A stretch of DNA of 64,000 nt from an uncultured Faecalibacterium sp. (lineage in GTDB: Bacteria > Bacillota > Clostridia > Oscillospirales > Ruminococcaceae). Where the stretch lies: contig CAKTCK010000001.1 in NCBI GenBank assembly GCA_934539245.1, positions 1 through 64,000 on the forward strand, given 5' to 3'. A model generated the notes under the pieces. That model did not search any database, was not told the DNA's origin, and saw nothing but the letters and a program-made list of their open reading frames with translations. Positions 42,308 to 52,000 of the stretch are shown here, piece by piece (the stretch's first letter is position 1; each line of letters begins with the position of its first letter). The translations under genes were made by a program, and so were the position numbers.

Positions 42308-42345
42308 AAGAAGCCGGTGTGCGTATGGTTCGCACACTGGCTTCT
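42308..42345 (-). terminator. Terminator of the DAHP synthase gene
   Basis: AGAAGCCRGTGTGCG arms pair around a short loop with one G-U; on the reverse strand the stem is followed by TTTTGC. Forward, it can also close the RHH transcript. Confidence 0.65.
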
Positions 42346-42374
42346 CTGCAATGCAATAGGATGTAATTACAGGC

Positions 42375-43388
42375 TCAGTTCATTTTTTTACCAAAGAACT
42401 CCACCTCTTTGCCGATGAACTGCATCAGCTCATCGAACTGGTCCGGGGTCAGGCTCTGTGCGCCGTCGCACTTGGCCTTGGCGGGGTTGTTGTGCACCTC
42501 GATCATCAAACCGTCGGCACCGGCGGCGACCGCAGCTTTCGCCAGCTCCGGCACCATCCAAGCGTGGCCGCATGCGTGGCTGGGGTCCACCACCACCGGC
42601 AGATGGGTCATCTTGTGCAGCATGACCACACCGGCAAGATCCAGCGTGTTGCGCATACTGGTCTCAAAGGTGCGGATGCCGCGCTCGCACAGAATGACAT
42701 TCTCGTTGCCCTCGGCCATGATGTACTCGGCGCTCATCACGAACTCTTCCAGCGTGTTGGCAAGGCCGCGCTTGAGCAGCACCGGCTTTTTCTGGCGGCC
42801 AACGGCCTTGAGCAGCTCAAAGTTCTGCATATTGCGGGCACCCACCTGAATCAGGTCCACGTTTTCAAACAGGGGCAGGTGCTCGGTGTTCATGATCTCG
42901 GTCACAATGGGCGAACCGGTGGCGCGGCGTGCCAGCTTAAGCAGGTCCAGACCCTCGCTGCGCATACCCTGAAAGGAGTAGGGGGAGGTGCGGGGCTTGA
43001 AGGCACCGCCGCGCAGCAGGGAAGCACCTGCCGCCTTTACCCGCTGGGCGCAGTAGGTGATCTGCTCCTCGCTTTCAATGCTGCACGGCCCTGCAATGAC
43101 CGCAAAGTTGCCACCGCCGATCTTGACACCTTCCACATCGATGACGCTGTCGTCCGGGTGGAACTTGCGGTTGGCCTTTTTGTAGGGCTCGGACACGCGG
43201 CGGCAGGTCTCCACCACCGGGTTCGCCAGCACCCAGCTCTCCGCAATGGCCTTTGTGTCGCCGATCAGACCCAGAATATGGGTGTCGCTGCCCTTGGAAT
43301 CGTTGATCTGCAGCCCCATATCCTCCAGTTCGTGGCAGAACTCGCGCACCTGTACGTCGGGGGCATCCTGTTTGAGTACGATGATCAT
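42375..43388 (-). CDS. aroF: 3-deoxy-7-phosphoheptulonate (DAHP) synthase, type I-beta
   Basis: 337 residues. An N-terminal ferredoxin-like regulatory domain (about 1-70, MIIVLKQDAPDVQVREFCHE) precedes the barrel: FAVIAGPCSIESEEQI, LLRGGAFKPRTSPYSFQG, QVGARNMQNFELLK, LLKRGLANTLEEF, and metal ligands in VVVDPSHACGHAWMV and MIEVHNNPAKAKCDG. It joins phosphoenolpyruvate and erythrose 4-phosphate, the first step to aromatic amino acids. ATG 43388 has AAAGGAG; upstream codons lack a site. It is controlled by a promoter with two matching boxes. Confidence 0.95.
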   Translation of the reverse strand: MIIVLKQDAPDVQVREFCHELEDMGLQINDSKGSDTHILGLIGDTKAIAESWVLANPVVETCRRVSEPYKKANRKFHPDDSVIDVEGVKIGGGNFAVIAGPCSIESEEQITYCAQRVKAAGASLLRGGAFKPRTSPYSFQGMRSEGLDLLKLARRATGSPIVTEIMNTEHLPLFENVDLIQVGARNMQNFELLKAVGRQKKPVLLKRGLANTLEEFVMSAEYIMAEGNENVILCERGIRTFETSMRNTLDLAGVVMLHKMTHLPVVVDPSHACGHAWMVPELAKAAVAAGADGLMIEVHNNPAKAKCDGAQSLTPDQFDELMQFIGKEVEFFGKKMN

Positions 43389-43469
43389 AGTGTTTTGTCT
43401 CCTTTGCCTTTTCTTATCCTGTGAAACGGCGAGGGAGACCAGCTCCTTTGCCGCAGCTTGCAGCGTCAA

Positions 43470-43526
43470 ACTTCAGTGCTCTGAAGTGCGTGACGCTATG
43501 ATATCACTTCATGAAACTGAAGTCAA
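43470..43526 (-). promoter_or_regulatory. aroF promoter with two ACTTCA-N6-TGAAGT boxes
   Basis: Reverse-strand TTGACT (43521-43526), 17-bp spacer, TATCAT (43498-43503). One box, ACTTCA-N6-TGAAGT at 43506-43523, fills the spacer and enters the -35; an identical-arm box at 43470-43487 lies just after the start point. Their centres are 36 bp apart. This is a classic layout for a repressor that binds two sites, perhaps sensing an aromatic amino acid. Confidence 0.75.
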
Positions 43527-43577
43527 GAGAAATTTTGAATTTTTTCAGAAAAAGTGGTAGAATAGAAAAAAGAAAAG

Positions 43578-43692
43578 AACCCTCTCAGTCATTGCTGCGC
43601 GATGACACTTCCCGGTGAAAGAGAATCTGCCGGTTACCGCGCATAAGCTCCCCCTTTCGGGGGAGCTGGACGCGAAGCGGCCTGAGAGGGTT
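43578..43692. repeat. AACCCTCTCAG...CTGAGAGGGTT inverted-repeat element, copy 2
   Basis: 115 bp with perfect 11-bp terminal inverted repeats. It holds the internal palindrome AGCTCCCCC-TTTC-GGGGGAGCT and a CATTGCTGCGCGATGAC segment as in copy 1. It sits directly upstream of the YbaK gene. Confidence 0.8.
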
Positions 43693-43717
43693 CAATAGAA
43701 TCAAAGAGGGAATAACA

Positions 43718-44200
43718 ATGGGAAAAGAAGCTAAAACCAACGCAATGCGCATTCTGGAACGAGAAAAGGTGGCCTATACCGCCCACGAGTACCCCCATGA
43801 GGAGGGGGTGGCGGTGGACGGTGTGACCGTAGCCGCCAGCATGGGTGAGGACCCTGCCTGCGTGTATAAGACGCTGGTAACGCAGGGCAGCAGCAAAAAC
43901 TATTTTGTGTTCGTCATTCCGGTGGCGGCAGAGCTGGATTTAAAGGCCGCTGCCCGCAGCGTGGGCGAAAAGAGCGTGGCTATGATCCATGTGGCGGATA
44001 TCAACAAGGTCACCGGCTATGTGCGGGGCGGCTGCAGCCCGGTGGGCATGAAAAAGCAGTACCGCACCGTCTTTGACGAAAGCGTGCTGACCCAGCAGAA
44101 GGTCTACGTTTCCGGCGGGCGCATCGGCACGCAGGTGTGCTGCGCTCCGGCGGATCTGATCCGCGCTGCACGCGCCGCCACCGCAAAGATCATTTTTTAA
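43718..44200 (+). CDS. ybaK: YbaK/EbsC-family Cys-tRNA(Pro) deacylase
   Basis: 160 residues, the full family length. NAMRILEREKVAYTAHEYPH, PACVYKTLVTQGSSKNYFVF, VIPVAAELDLKAAARSVGEK and VTGYVRGGCSPVGMKKQYRT are conserved; the Lys in VYKTLV is the key catalytic residue. It removes Cys wrongly attached to tRNA-Pro. A good upstream AGAGGG site is present, and it follows repeat copy 2 by 25 bp. Confidence 0.95.
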   Translation: MGKEAKTNAMRILEREKVAYTAHEYPHEEGVAVDGVTVAASMGEDPACVYKTLVTQGSSKNYFVFVIPVAAELDLKAAARSVGEKSVAMIHVADINKVTGYVRGGCSPVGMKKQYRTVFDESVLTQQKVYVSGGRIGTQVCCAPADLIRAARAATAKIIF

Positions 44201-44301
44201 AAATTCGGTTTTCTATCTGGGATACATCAACACGGCCTTTACATAAAATATACCCGCTGCATAAGTCATACTTAAAAAGAAAAAGGATGGCGAAACTGCA
44301 C

Positions 44302-44319
44302 AAAACTTTCGAAAGTTTT
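44302..44319. promoter_or_regulatory. Perfect 18-bp palindrome upstream of the purE promoter
   Basis: AAAACTTTCGAAAGTTTT reads the same on both strands. It lies 44 bp upstream of the -35 box of the purine operon. It could be an operator or a weak AT-rich terminator for ybaK, as TT follows. In 44201-44301 I see nothing else. Confidence 0.4.
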
Positions 44320-44362
44320 TTGACGGCATGGGAACACAAGGGAGAATTTGCCCAAACGCTCT

Positions 44363-44390
44363 TTGCAAAGCGGTTTTTTTGCCGTAAACT
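44363..44390 (+). promoter_or_regulatory. Probable promoter of the purine operon
   Basis: TTGCAA, 16-bp spacer, TAAACT. It gives a leader of about 265 nt that contains a CGATGC/GCATCG hairpin (44408-44434), a small ORF and a terminator. Confidence 0.5.
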
Positions 44391-44480
44391 GTATCTAGTA
44401 CAGGGACGATGCCCCAAAAAATGGGCTTGCATCGCCGCCTGAAAAAACGCTTGCACAGGAAACTGCGGAGGGAAACTTCA

Positions 44481-44585
44481 ATGATGCTGCTGGTGCCGGG
44501 TCGCATGGAATGGGGTCACATTCACTGCAATCAGGGGCATGGTGCAGCCTTGTGCAAAATGCGCGGACAGAAAAACCGGAAATAA
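44481..44585 (+). CDS. Leader ORF of the purine operon
   Basis: 34 codons (MMLLVPGRMEWGHIHCN, ending GQKNRK) with GGAGG 9 nt before the ATG. Its stop codon lies immediately before the terminator stem (44587). A ribosome that reaches or stalls near the stop would cover the 5' arm, so translation of this peptide could set read-through into purE. Neither the amino-acid content nor any other feature indicates the signal. It could also be a non-functional frame. Confidence 0.5.
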   Translation: MMLLVPGRMEWGHIHCNQGHGAALCKMRGQKNRK

Positions 44586-44586
44586 A

Positions 44587-44622
44587 GGCCGTGGTACAGG
44601 TGTACCGCAGCCTTTTTTGTTT
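44587..44622 (+). terminator. Leader terminator before purE
   Basis: GGCCGTGGTAC and GTACCGCAGCC form a stem with one mismatch, followed by TTTTTTG. It lies between the probable promoter and purE, so it is an attenuator candidate. Confidence 0.75.
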
Positions 44623-44663
44623 GTCGGTCTTGTTGGACAGTTGAGAAAGAGAGGCTTAGGAAA

Positions 44664-45164
44664 ATGGTTCGTAAAGTGGCAGTGATCATGGGTTCGGACA
44701 GCGATTGGCCGGTGGTCAAGGGTGCCTGTGCCCAGCTGAAAGCGCTGGACATCCCCTTTGAGGCACATATCCTTTCGGCACACCGCACCCCCGCCGAGGC
44801 AGCAGCCTTTGCAAAAAGCGCAAGGGCCAACGGCTTTGGCGTTATCCTGTGCGCAGCAGGCATGGCAGCACATCTGGCAGGTGCTTTTGCCGCCAACACC
44901 ACCCTGCCGGTCATCGGCATCCCCATGAAGGGCGGCGCGATGGACGGCTTGGACGCGCTGCTGGCTACCGTGCAGATGCCCAGCGGTATCCCGGTGGCAA
45001 CTGTGGCGCTGAACGGTGCCAAGAATGCCGCATGGCTGGCTGCTGAGATCCTGGCACTGAGCGATGACGCACTGACTGAAAAGCTGGAAGCCGAGCGCGT
45101 AGCCATGGCACAGCAGATCGCAGCCAAGGAAGAAAAGCTGCAGAACGAACTGAACGAGCTGTAA
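44664..45164 (+). CDS. purE: N5-carboxyaminoimidazole ribonucleotide mutase (class PurE)
   Basis: 166 residues. VAVIMGSDSDWPVVKGACAQ, ILSAHRTPAEAAAFAKSA and CAAGMAAHLAGAFAANTTLP are the PurE signature; the His of SAHRTP is catalytic. It makes CAIR in purine synthesis. No purK is next to it in this operon, so either PurK is elsewhere or the enzyme works on AIR directly. It is the first structural gene of the operon. Confidence 0.95.
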   Translation: MVRKVAVIMGSDSDWPVVKGACAQLKALDIPFEAHILSAHRTPAEAAAFAKSARANGFGVILCAAGMAAHLAGAFAANTTLPVIGIPMKGGAMDGLDALLATVQMPSGIPVATVALNGAKNAAWLAAEILALSDDALTEKLEAERVAMAQQIAAKEEKLQNELNEL

Positions 45165-45174
45165 AGGAGAACCA

Positions 45175-46653
<1,479 letters not shown>

Positions 46654-46657
46654 GAAC

Positions 46658-47704
46658 ATGGAAAAGAGCTATTCTGAAAGCTACGCCGCAGCAGGCGTGG
46701 ACATTACCGCCGGTTACCGCTCTGTGGAGCTGATGAAGCAGTATGTCGCCCGTACCATGAACGAGCACTGCATCGGCGGCCTGGGCGGCTTTGGCGGCCT
46801 GTTTGAGCTGGACTGCACCGGTTACAAGCATCCGGTGCTGATCTCCGGCACCGATGGTGTGGGCACCAAGCTGAAGGTGGCCATGATCATGGATAAGCAC
46901 GACACCATTGGTATCGACTGCGTGGCTATGTGCGTCAACGATGTCATCTGCGCCGGTGCAAAGCCGCTGGTGTTCCTGGATTACATCGCCTGCGGCCGCA
47001 ACGTGCCGGAAAAGATCGCCAACATCGTCAAGGGCGTGGCCGAGGGCTGCGTGCAGGCCGACTGTGCACTGGTGGGCGGCGAGACTGCCGAGCACCCGGG
47101 CATGATGCCGGAGGACGAGTACGATCTGGCCGGTTTCACCGTAGGCGTTGTGGATAAGGAGAAGATCCTGAACAACGAGACCATGGCAGCCGGTGACGTG
47201 ATCCTCGCCCTGCCCTCCACCGGTGTACACTCCAACGGTTTCTCGCTGGTGCGCAAGGTGTTCAACATCGACGCCGACCCCGATGTGCTCTTCTCCTCTC
47301 CCGCCGAGCTGGGCGGCAAGACCCTTGGCGAGGCGCTGCTGGCTCCCACCAAGATCTACGTCAAGCCCGTGCTGAAGGTGCTGGAAGAGGTGCAGGTCAA
47401 GGGCATCTCCCACATCACCGGCGGCGGCTTCTACGAGAATATCCCCCGCAGCCTGAAGAAGGGCTGCTGCGCCCGCATCAACAAAGCGGATGTGCGCACC
47501 CCCGCCCTGTTCCACCTGATGCAGAAGGTGGGCGGCATCTCTGAGCACGATATGTTCAATACCTTCAACATGGGCGTGGGTATGGTGCTCACTGTGCCCG
47601 CCGAGCAGGCCGATAAGGCACTGGAGATCCTGCACGCCAACGGCGAGCCGGAAGCCTACCGTCTGGGCGTCATCGCAGAAGGTGAGGGCGTGGAGCTGTG
47701 CTGA
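46658..47704 (+). CDS. purM: Phosphoribosylformylglycinamidine cyclo-ligase (AIR synthetase)
   Basis: 348 residues. SGTDGVGTKLKVAMIMDKHD, DCVAMCVNDVICAGAKPLVF, LVGGETAEHPGMMPEDEYDL and HITGGGFYENIPRSL are conserved. It closes the imidazole ring to give AIR using ATP. It is 4 bp after purF and overlaps purN by 7 nt, so the genes are translationally coupled. Confidence 0.98.
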   Translation: MEKSYSESYAAAGVDITAGYRSVELMKQYVARTMNEHCIGGLGGFGGLFELDCTGYKHPVLISGTDGVGTKLKVAMIMDKHDTIGIDCVAMCVNDVICAGAKPLVFLDYIACGRNVPEKIANIVKGVAEGCVQADCALVGGETAEHPGMMPEDEYDLAGFTVGVVDKEKILNNETMAAGDVILALPSTGVHSNGFSLVRKVFNIDADPDVLFSSPAELGGKTLGEALLAPTKIYVKPVLKVLEEVQVKGISHITGGGFYENIPRSLKKGCCARINKADVRTPALFHLMQKVGGISEHDMFNTFNMGVGMVLTVPAEQADKALEILHANGEPEAYRLGVIAEGEGVELC

Positions 47705-48294
47705 ACATTGCCGTGTTAGTGTCCGGCGGCGGCACCAATCTGCAGGCGCTGCTGGACAGTGAGGCCCGGGGCGAGAACCCCAATGGTAAAATCACGCTGG
47801 TAGTGGCTTCCAAGCCCGGCGTCTTTGCGCTGGAACGCGCCGCAAAGGCCGGTGTGGAGAGCTGTGTGGTGCGCCGCAAGGACTACGCCGCCAGCGAGGA
47901 ATTTGACGCTGCACTGCTGGAAACGCTGCGGGCGCACAAGATCGATCTGGTGGTACTGGCGGGCTTTCTGTCCGTGCTGGGCCCCAGCGTCATCGCGGCT
48001 TATCCGCGCCGCATCCTGAACGTGCACCCGGCGCTGATCCCTTCCTTCTGCGGGCCGGGAATGTACGGTCTGCGCCCCCACGAAGCCGCACTGGCCCGGG
48101 GCTGCAAGGTGACCGGCGCTACCGTCCACTTTGTCAACGAGGAGTGCGACGGCGGGCCCATTCTGCTGCAGAAGGCCGTGGACATCCTGCCCGGCGACAC
48201 CCCAGAGGTGCTGCAGAAGCGGGTGATGGAGCAGGCTGAATGGAAGCTGCTGCCCAAGGCTGTGGCTATGGTGTGCAGCGGAGAGATTTGCTGA
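47698..48294 (+). CDS. purN: Phosphoribosylglycinamide formyltransferase
   Basis: 198 residues with GTG start overlapping the purM end. IAVLVSGGGTNLQALLDS binds phosphate; LNVHPALIPSFCGPGMYG holds the catalytic His; CDGGPILLQKAVDIL gives the Asp. It transfers a formyl group from 10-formyl-tetrahydrofolate to GAR. Confidence 0.97.
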   Translation: MLNIAVLVSGGGTNLQALLDSEARGENPNGKITLVVASKPGVFALERAAKAGVESCVVRRKDYAASEEFDAALLETLRAHKIDLVVLAGFLSVLGPSVIAAYPRRILNVHPALIPSFCGPGMYGLRPHEAALARGCKVTGATVHFVNEECDGGPILLQKAVDILPGDTPEVLQKRVMEQAEWKLLPKAVAMVCSGEIC

Positions 48295-48315
48295 AAGCTT
48301 GCAGAGCGTTGTTCT

Positions 48316-48445
48316 TGCCTCTCCCTTTGGGAGAGGTGGCACGGCGTAAGCCGTGACGGAGAGGGCGGGGAAGTTGCCTCCGCAAAGAGGTTCGCCCTCT
48401 CAGGCGCTGACGCGCCAGCTCCCCCAAAGGGGGGGAGCCGAGAGT
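48316..48445. repeat. CTCTCAG-family repeat, copy 3 (purN-purO gap)
   Basis: Two back-to-back partial units: CCTCTCCC-TTTG-GGGAGAGG with ACGGCTTACGCCGT-type arms, then GCCCTCTCAGGCGCTGACGCGCC and AGCTCCCCC-AAAG-GGGGGGAGC. It fills the only gap of more than 100 bp in this part of the operon and will be transcribed. Confidence 0.65.
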
Positions 48446-48481
48446 TGCTCTTTGAAAACAAAAATGCAAGGGAGAACAACA

Positions 48482-49282
48482 ATGGAAAAGATCAACCTGA
48501 ACGAGTATCTGGCCTCCAACGAGTACCCCGGTCGCGGCATTGCTGTGGCCATGGCACCGGACGGACGGCAGATGTTTATCGGATACTTTATCATGGGCCG
48601 CAGCGAGAACAGCCGCAACCGCGTGTTTGACCCCGTGCCCGAGCGCGGCGGCATCTGCACCGTGGCGGCAGACCCCGCAAAGCTGGAGGACCCCAGCCTG
48701 ATCATTTACAACCCGGTGCTGACCCTTGGCAAGACCCACATCGTGACCAACGGCGACCAGACCGACACCATCTACGACCTGATGAGCCAGGGCAAGAGCT
48801 TTGCCGACGCCCTGCGCACCCGCACCTTTGAGCCGGACGGCCCCAACTACACCCCCCGCATCTCTGCTGTGGTGTACGCCGACGGCAGCTACCAGATGAG
48901 CATCCTCAAATCTGCCGACGGCAACGGTGACAGCGTGCAGCGCTATTTCTTTGATTATCCCCAGCCCGTTGCAGGCGAGGGCCACTTCATCAGCACCTAT
49001 AAGCACAACGGCAACCCCATCCCCAGCTTTGAGGGCGAGCCGCTGCGCTTTGCCTGCCCCCGCACCATCGGCGATTTTGCCCACGATATGTGGAGCAGCC
49101 TGAATCTGGACAACAAGGTGAGCCTGTTTGCCCGCGTTATTGATCTGGACACCGGCGAGAGTGGCGATATGATCTTCAACAAGTACGACCCCGTTTGCAG
49201 CGACTTTGACGACCCCGAGGAGCCGGAGCTGCTGCCCGAGGAGCTGGAACTGCTCAAAAAGCTTGACGCCGAGGAAGAATAA
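48482..49282 (+). CDS. purO: PurO-type IMP cyclohydrolase
   Basis: 266 residues. EYPGRGIAVAMAPDGRQMFI, then GYFIMGRSENSRNRVF is the characteristic start of the archaeal-type IMP cyclohydrolase (PurO family), followed by YNPVLTLGKTHIVTNGDQTD and YTPRISAVVY; an acidic tail rich in Glu closes it. It turns FAICAR into IMP, the last step of the pathway. Its presence explains why the next gene has only the formyltransferase half of PurH. ATG 48482 has GGGAGAA; codons before it belong to the repeat. Confidence 0.85.
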   Translation: MEKINLNEYLASNEYPGRGIAVAMAPDGRQMFIGYFIMGRSENSRNRVFDPVPERGGICTVAADPAKLEDPSLIIYNPVLTLGKTHIVTNGDQTDTIYDLMSQGKSFADALRTRTFEPDGPNYTPRISAVVYADGSYQMSILKSADGNGDSVQRYFFDYPQPVAGEGHFISTYKHNGNPIPSFEGEPLRFACPRTIGDFAHDMWSSLNLDNKVSLFARVIDLDTGESGDMIFNKYDPVCSDFDDPEEPELLPEELELLKKLDAEEE

Positions 49283-49315
49283 GAGTAAACCTTAGGATAT
49301 AAGGAGGATGCACCA

Positions 49316-50497
49316 ATGAATGAACTCGCACTGAAGTACGGCTGCAACCCCAACCAGAAGCCCAGCCGCATTTATATGGAAGATGGCTCCGACCTGCCCG
49401 TTACCGTGCTGAACGGCAAGCCCGGCTACATCAACTTTCTGGATGCCCTTAACTCCATCCAGCTGGTCAAGGAACTGAAAACCGCCTGCGGTCTGCCCGC
49501 AGCGGCCTCCTTCAAGCACGTTTCCCCGGCGGGCGCAGCACTGGGTCTGCCCCTGACCGAGGTGGAGCGCCGGATGTACCACATTGCCCCGGAGACCGAG
49601 CTCTCCCCGCTGGCCTGTGCCTACGCCCGCGCCCGCGGCGCAGACCGCATGTCCTCCTTCGGCGATTGGATCGCCCTGTCCGACATCTGCGATGTGCCCA
49701 CCGCAAAGCTGATCCAGCATGAAGTGTCCGACGGCATCATCGCCCCGGGCTACGAGCCGGAGGCACTGGCCATCCTGTCCGGCAAAAAGAAGGGCAACTA
49801 CAACGTGGTCGCCATCGACCCCGCCTATAAGCCCGCTCCCATCGAGCACAAGCAGGTGTACGGCATCACCTTCGAGCAGGGCCGCAACGAGCTGGTCATC
49901 AACGCCGACACCATGCTGAACAACTGGGTCACCGAGAACAAGGACGTGACCGAGGAGCAGAAGCGCGACCTCATCATTGCCCTCATTACCCTGAAGTACA
50001 CCCAGTCCAACAGCGTGTGCTACACCTACAATGGCCAGACCATCGGCGTGGGCGCAGGCCAGCAGAGCCGCATCCACTGCACCCGTCTGGCAGGCCAGAA
50101 GGCCGACAACTGGCAGCTGCGCCACATGGACAAGGTGCTGGACCTGCCCTTCCGCGACGATGTGGCAAAGCCCAACCGCGACAACGCCATTGATGTTTAC
50201 ATCGGCGATACCCCGGAGGATGTCATCGGCGATGACGTCTGGGCCGAGACCTTCACCCGCCAGCCCGAGCCCCTGACCGCCGAGGAAAAGAAGGCTTACC
50301 TCAGCAAGGTGACCGGTGTGTGCCTTGGCTCGGACGCATTCTTCCCCTTCGGCGACAACATCGAGCGCGCCCGCCGCTCCGGCGTGACCGCCATCGTGCA
50401 GCCCGGCGGCTCCATCCGCGACCAGCAGGTCATCGACACCTGCAACAAGTACGGCATCGCCATGGCCTTCTGCGGCCTGCGGCTGTTCCATCACTAA
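49316..50497 (+). CDS. AICAR formyltransferase without cyclohydrolase domain (PurV-type)
   Basis: 393 residues, corresponding to the C-terminal domain of PurH only. LKYGCNPNQKPSRIY, ASFKHVSPAGAALGLPL (catalytic Lys-His), YTQSNSVCYTYNGQTIGVGA, LGSDAFFPFGDNIERA and VQPGGSIRDQQVI are the formyltransferase motifs. No N-terminal IMP-cyclohydrolase domain exists. The upstream PurO-type protein supplies that step. AAGGAGG precedes the ATG. Confidence 0.93.
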   Translation: MNELALKYGCNPNQKPSRIYMEDGSDLPVTVLNGKPGYINFLDALNSIQLVKELKTACGLPAAASFKHVSPAGAALGLPLTEVERRMYHIAPETELSPLACAYARARGADRMSSFGDWIALSDICDVPTAKLIQHEVSDGIIAPGYEPEALAILSGKKKGNYNVVAIDPAYKPAPIEHKQVYGITFEQGRNELVINADTMLNNWVTENKDVTEEQKRDLIIALITLKYTQSNSVCYTYNGQTIGVGAGQQSRIHCTRLAGQKADNWQLRHMDKVLDLPFRDDVAKPNRDNAIDVYIGDTPEDVIGDDVWAETFTRQPEPLTAEEKKAYLSKVTGVCLGSDAFFPFGDNIERARRSGVTAIVQPGGSIRDQQVIDTCNKYGIAMAFCGLRLFHH

Positions 50498-50630
50498 AAC
50501 TCCTTCAGACACGGCTTGCGCCGTGCCAGCTCCCTCTGAGAGGGAGCCTTTGAGCAGGAGATAAAGTTTTCGGTTTTGCCAAAAGGCCCCCTCCTTGAGG
50601 GGGCTGTCTGCGGAGCAGACTGGGGGAGTT
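50498..50630. repeat. CTCTCAG-family repeat, copy 4 (between the formyltransferase gene and purD)
   Basis: AACTCCTTCAG at the left mirrors CTGGGGGAGTT at the right with mismatches; inside are CACGGC-TTGC-GCCGTG, CTCCCTCTGAGAGGGAG and GCCCCCTC-CTTG-AGGGGGC palindromes. Confidence 0.65.
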
Positions 50631-50667
50631 CCCTTGGCAGAAGAACTTTCATAAAGAAGGTAGATCT

Positions 50668-51972
50668 ATGAAAAAGAAAATCTTAGTAGTGGGCGGCGGC
50701 GGCCGCGAGCACGCCATCATCAAGGCACTGAAAAAGAGCCCCGACTGCGGCGAGATCTGGTGCGCACCGGGCAACGGCGGCATCAGCTATGACGCCAAGT
50801 GCAAAAACATCAAGGCCACCGATGTGGATACCATGGTGGGCTTTGCAGAGGAAGAAAAGTTCGATTACGTTGTGGTGGCGCAGGACGACCCCCTTGCACT
50901 GGGCATGGTGGACGCGCTGGCAAAGGTGGGCATCCCCGCCTTTGGCCCGGACAAGGCCGCTGCCCGCATCGAGGCTTCCAAAGTGTTCTCCAAGGACCTG
51001 ATGAAGAAATACGGCATCCCCACCGCAAAGTACGAGACTTTCGATGACCCCGCAAAGGTCATGGATTACATCCGCGCTGAGGGCAAGTACCCGGTGGTCA
51101 TCAAGGCAGACGGCCTTGCACTGGGCAAGGGCGTGCTGATCTGCGAAAACGAGCAGCAGGCCGCCGACGGCGTCAAGGAGATCATGCTGGACAAAAAGTT
51201 CGGTGCATCCGGCAACCATGTGGTGGTGGAAGAGTTCCTCACCGGGCCGGAGGTCAGCGTGCTGAGCTTTACGGACGGCAAGGTGGTCAAGCCCATGGTC
51301 TCCAGCATGGACCATAAGCGCGCCAACGACCACGACACCGGCCTGAACACCGGCGGCATGGGCACCATTGCCCCCAACCCTTACTACACCCCGGAGGTGG
51401 CTGCGGAGTGCATGGAAAAAATCTTCCTGCCCACCATCCGCGCCATGAACGCCGAAGGCTGCCCCTTCAAGGGCTGCCTGTACTTTGGCCTTATGCTCAC
51501 CCCGGACGGCCCCAAGGTCATCGAGTATAACTGCCGCTTTGGCGACCCCGAAACGCAGGTGGTGCTGCCGCTGCTGGAAAGCGACCTGCTGCACATCATG
51601 CAGGCCTGCACCGACGGCACGCTGGCAGAGCAGGAGGTCAAGTTCTCCGAGGGTGCTGCGGCCTGCGTCATTCTGGCCTCCGGCGGCTACCCTGTGGCCT
51701 ATGAGAAGGGCAAGCCCATCTCTGGCCTTGTGGACGGCCAGTTGCCCGGCGAGGAGAACGTGACGGTGTACCACTCCGGTACCGCCATCACCGAGGACGG
51801 CCAGCTTGTGACCAACGGCGGCCGCGTGCTGGGCGTTACCGCCACCGGCCCGCGCCTGACCAACGCCCTGAGCCACGCCTACGAAGCAGCCGAAAAGATC
51901 AGCTTTGAAAAGCTGCATAAGCGCAGCGATATCGGCCTGCGTGCCCTGAAAGCGCTGGCAGAGAAGCAGTAA
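50668..51972 (+). CDS. purD: Phosphoribosylamine-glycine ligase
   Basis: 434 residues, ATP-grasp fold. ILVVGGGGREHAIIKALKKS, CAPGNGGI, VIKADGLALGKGVLI, EEFLTGPEVSVLSFTDG, LNTGGMGTIAPNPYY and VIEYNCRFGDPETQVVLPL are conserved. It joins glycine to phosphoribosylamine. GAAGG lies upstream of the ATG. Confidence 0.98.
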   Translation: MKKKILVVGGGGREHAIIKALKKSPDCGEIWCAPGNGGISYDAKCKNIKATDVDTMVGFAEEEKFDYVVVAQDDPLALGMVDALAKVGIPAFGPDKAAARIEASKVFSKDLMKKYGIPTAKYETFDDPAKVMDYIRAEGKYPVVIKADGLALGKGVLICENEQQAADGVKEIMLDKKFGASGNHVVVEEFLTGPEVSVLSFTDGKVVKPMVSSMDHKRANDHDTGLNTGGMGTIAPNPYYTPEVAAECMEKIFLPTIRAMNAEGCPFKGCLYFGLMLTPDGPKVIEYNCRFGDPETQVVLPLLESDLLHIMQACTDGTLAEQEVKFSEGAAACVILASGGYPVAYEKGKPISGLVDGQLPGEENVTVYHSGTAITEDGQLVTNGGRVLGVTATGPRLTNALSHAYEAAEKISFEKLHKRSDIGLRALKALAEKQ

Positions 51973-52000
51973 GAAAGAATACAAAGGGGGAACTTACCCA

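Noticed and set aside
44287..44442. 51-codon frame MAKLHKTFESFLTAWEHKG... downstream of ybaK
   Set aside because: The AAAAAGG before the ATG touches the start codon, the frame spans the purine promoter and a hairpin, and no family is recognisable. It was not reported as a gene.
44481..44622. ZTP (pfl) riboswitch suggested by GGGTCGC in the purE leader
   Set aside because: The second conserved core and the pseudoknot partner are missing, and the bases lie inside a frame with a good ribosome site.
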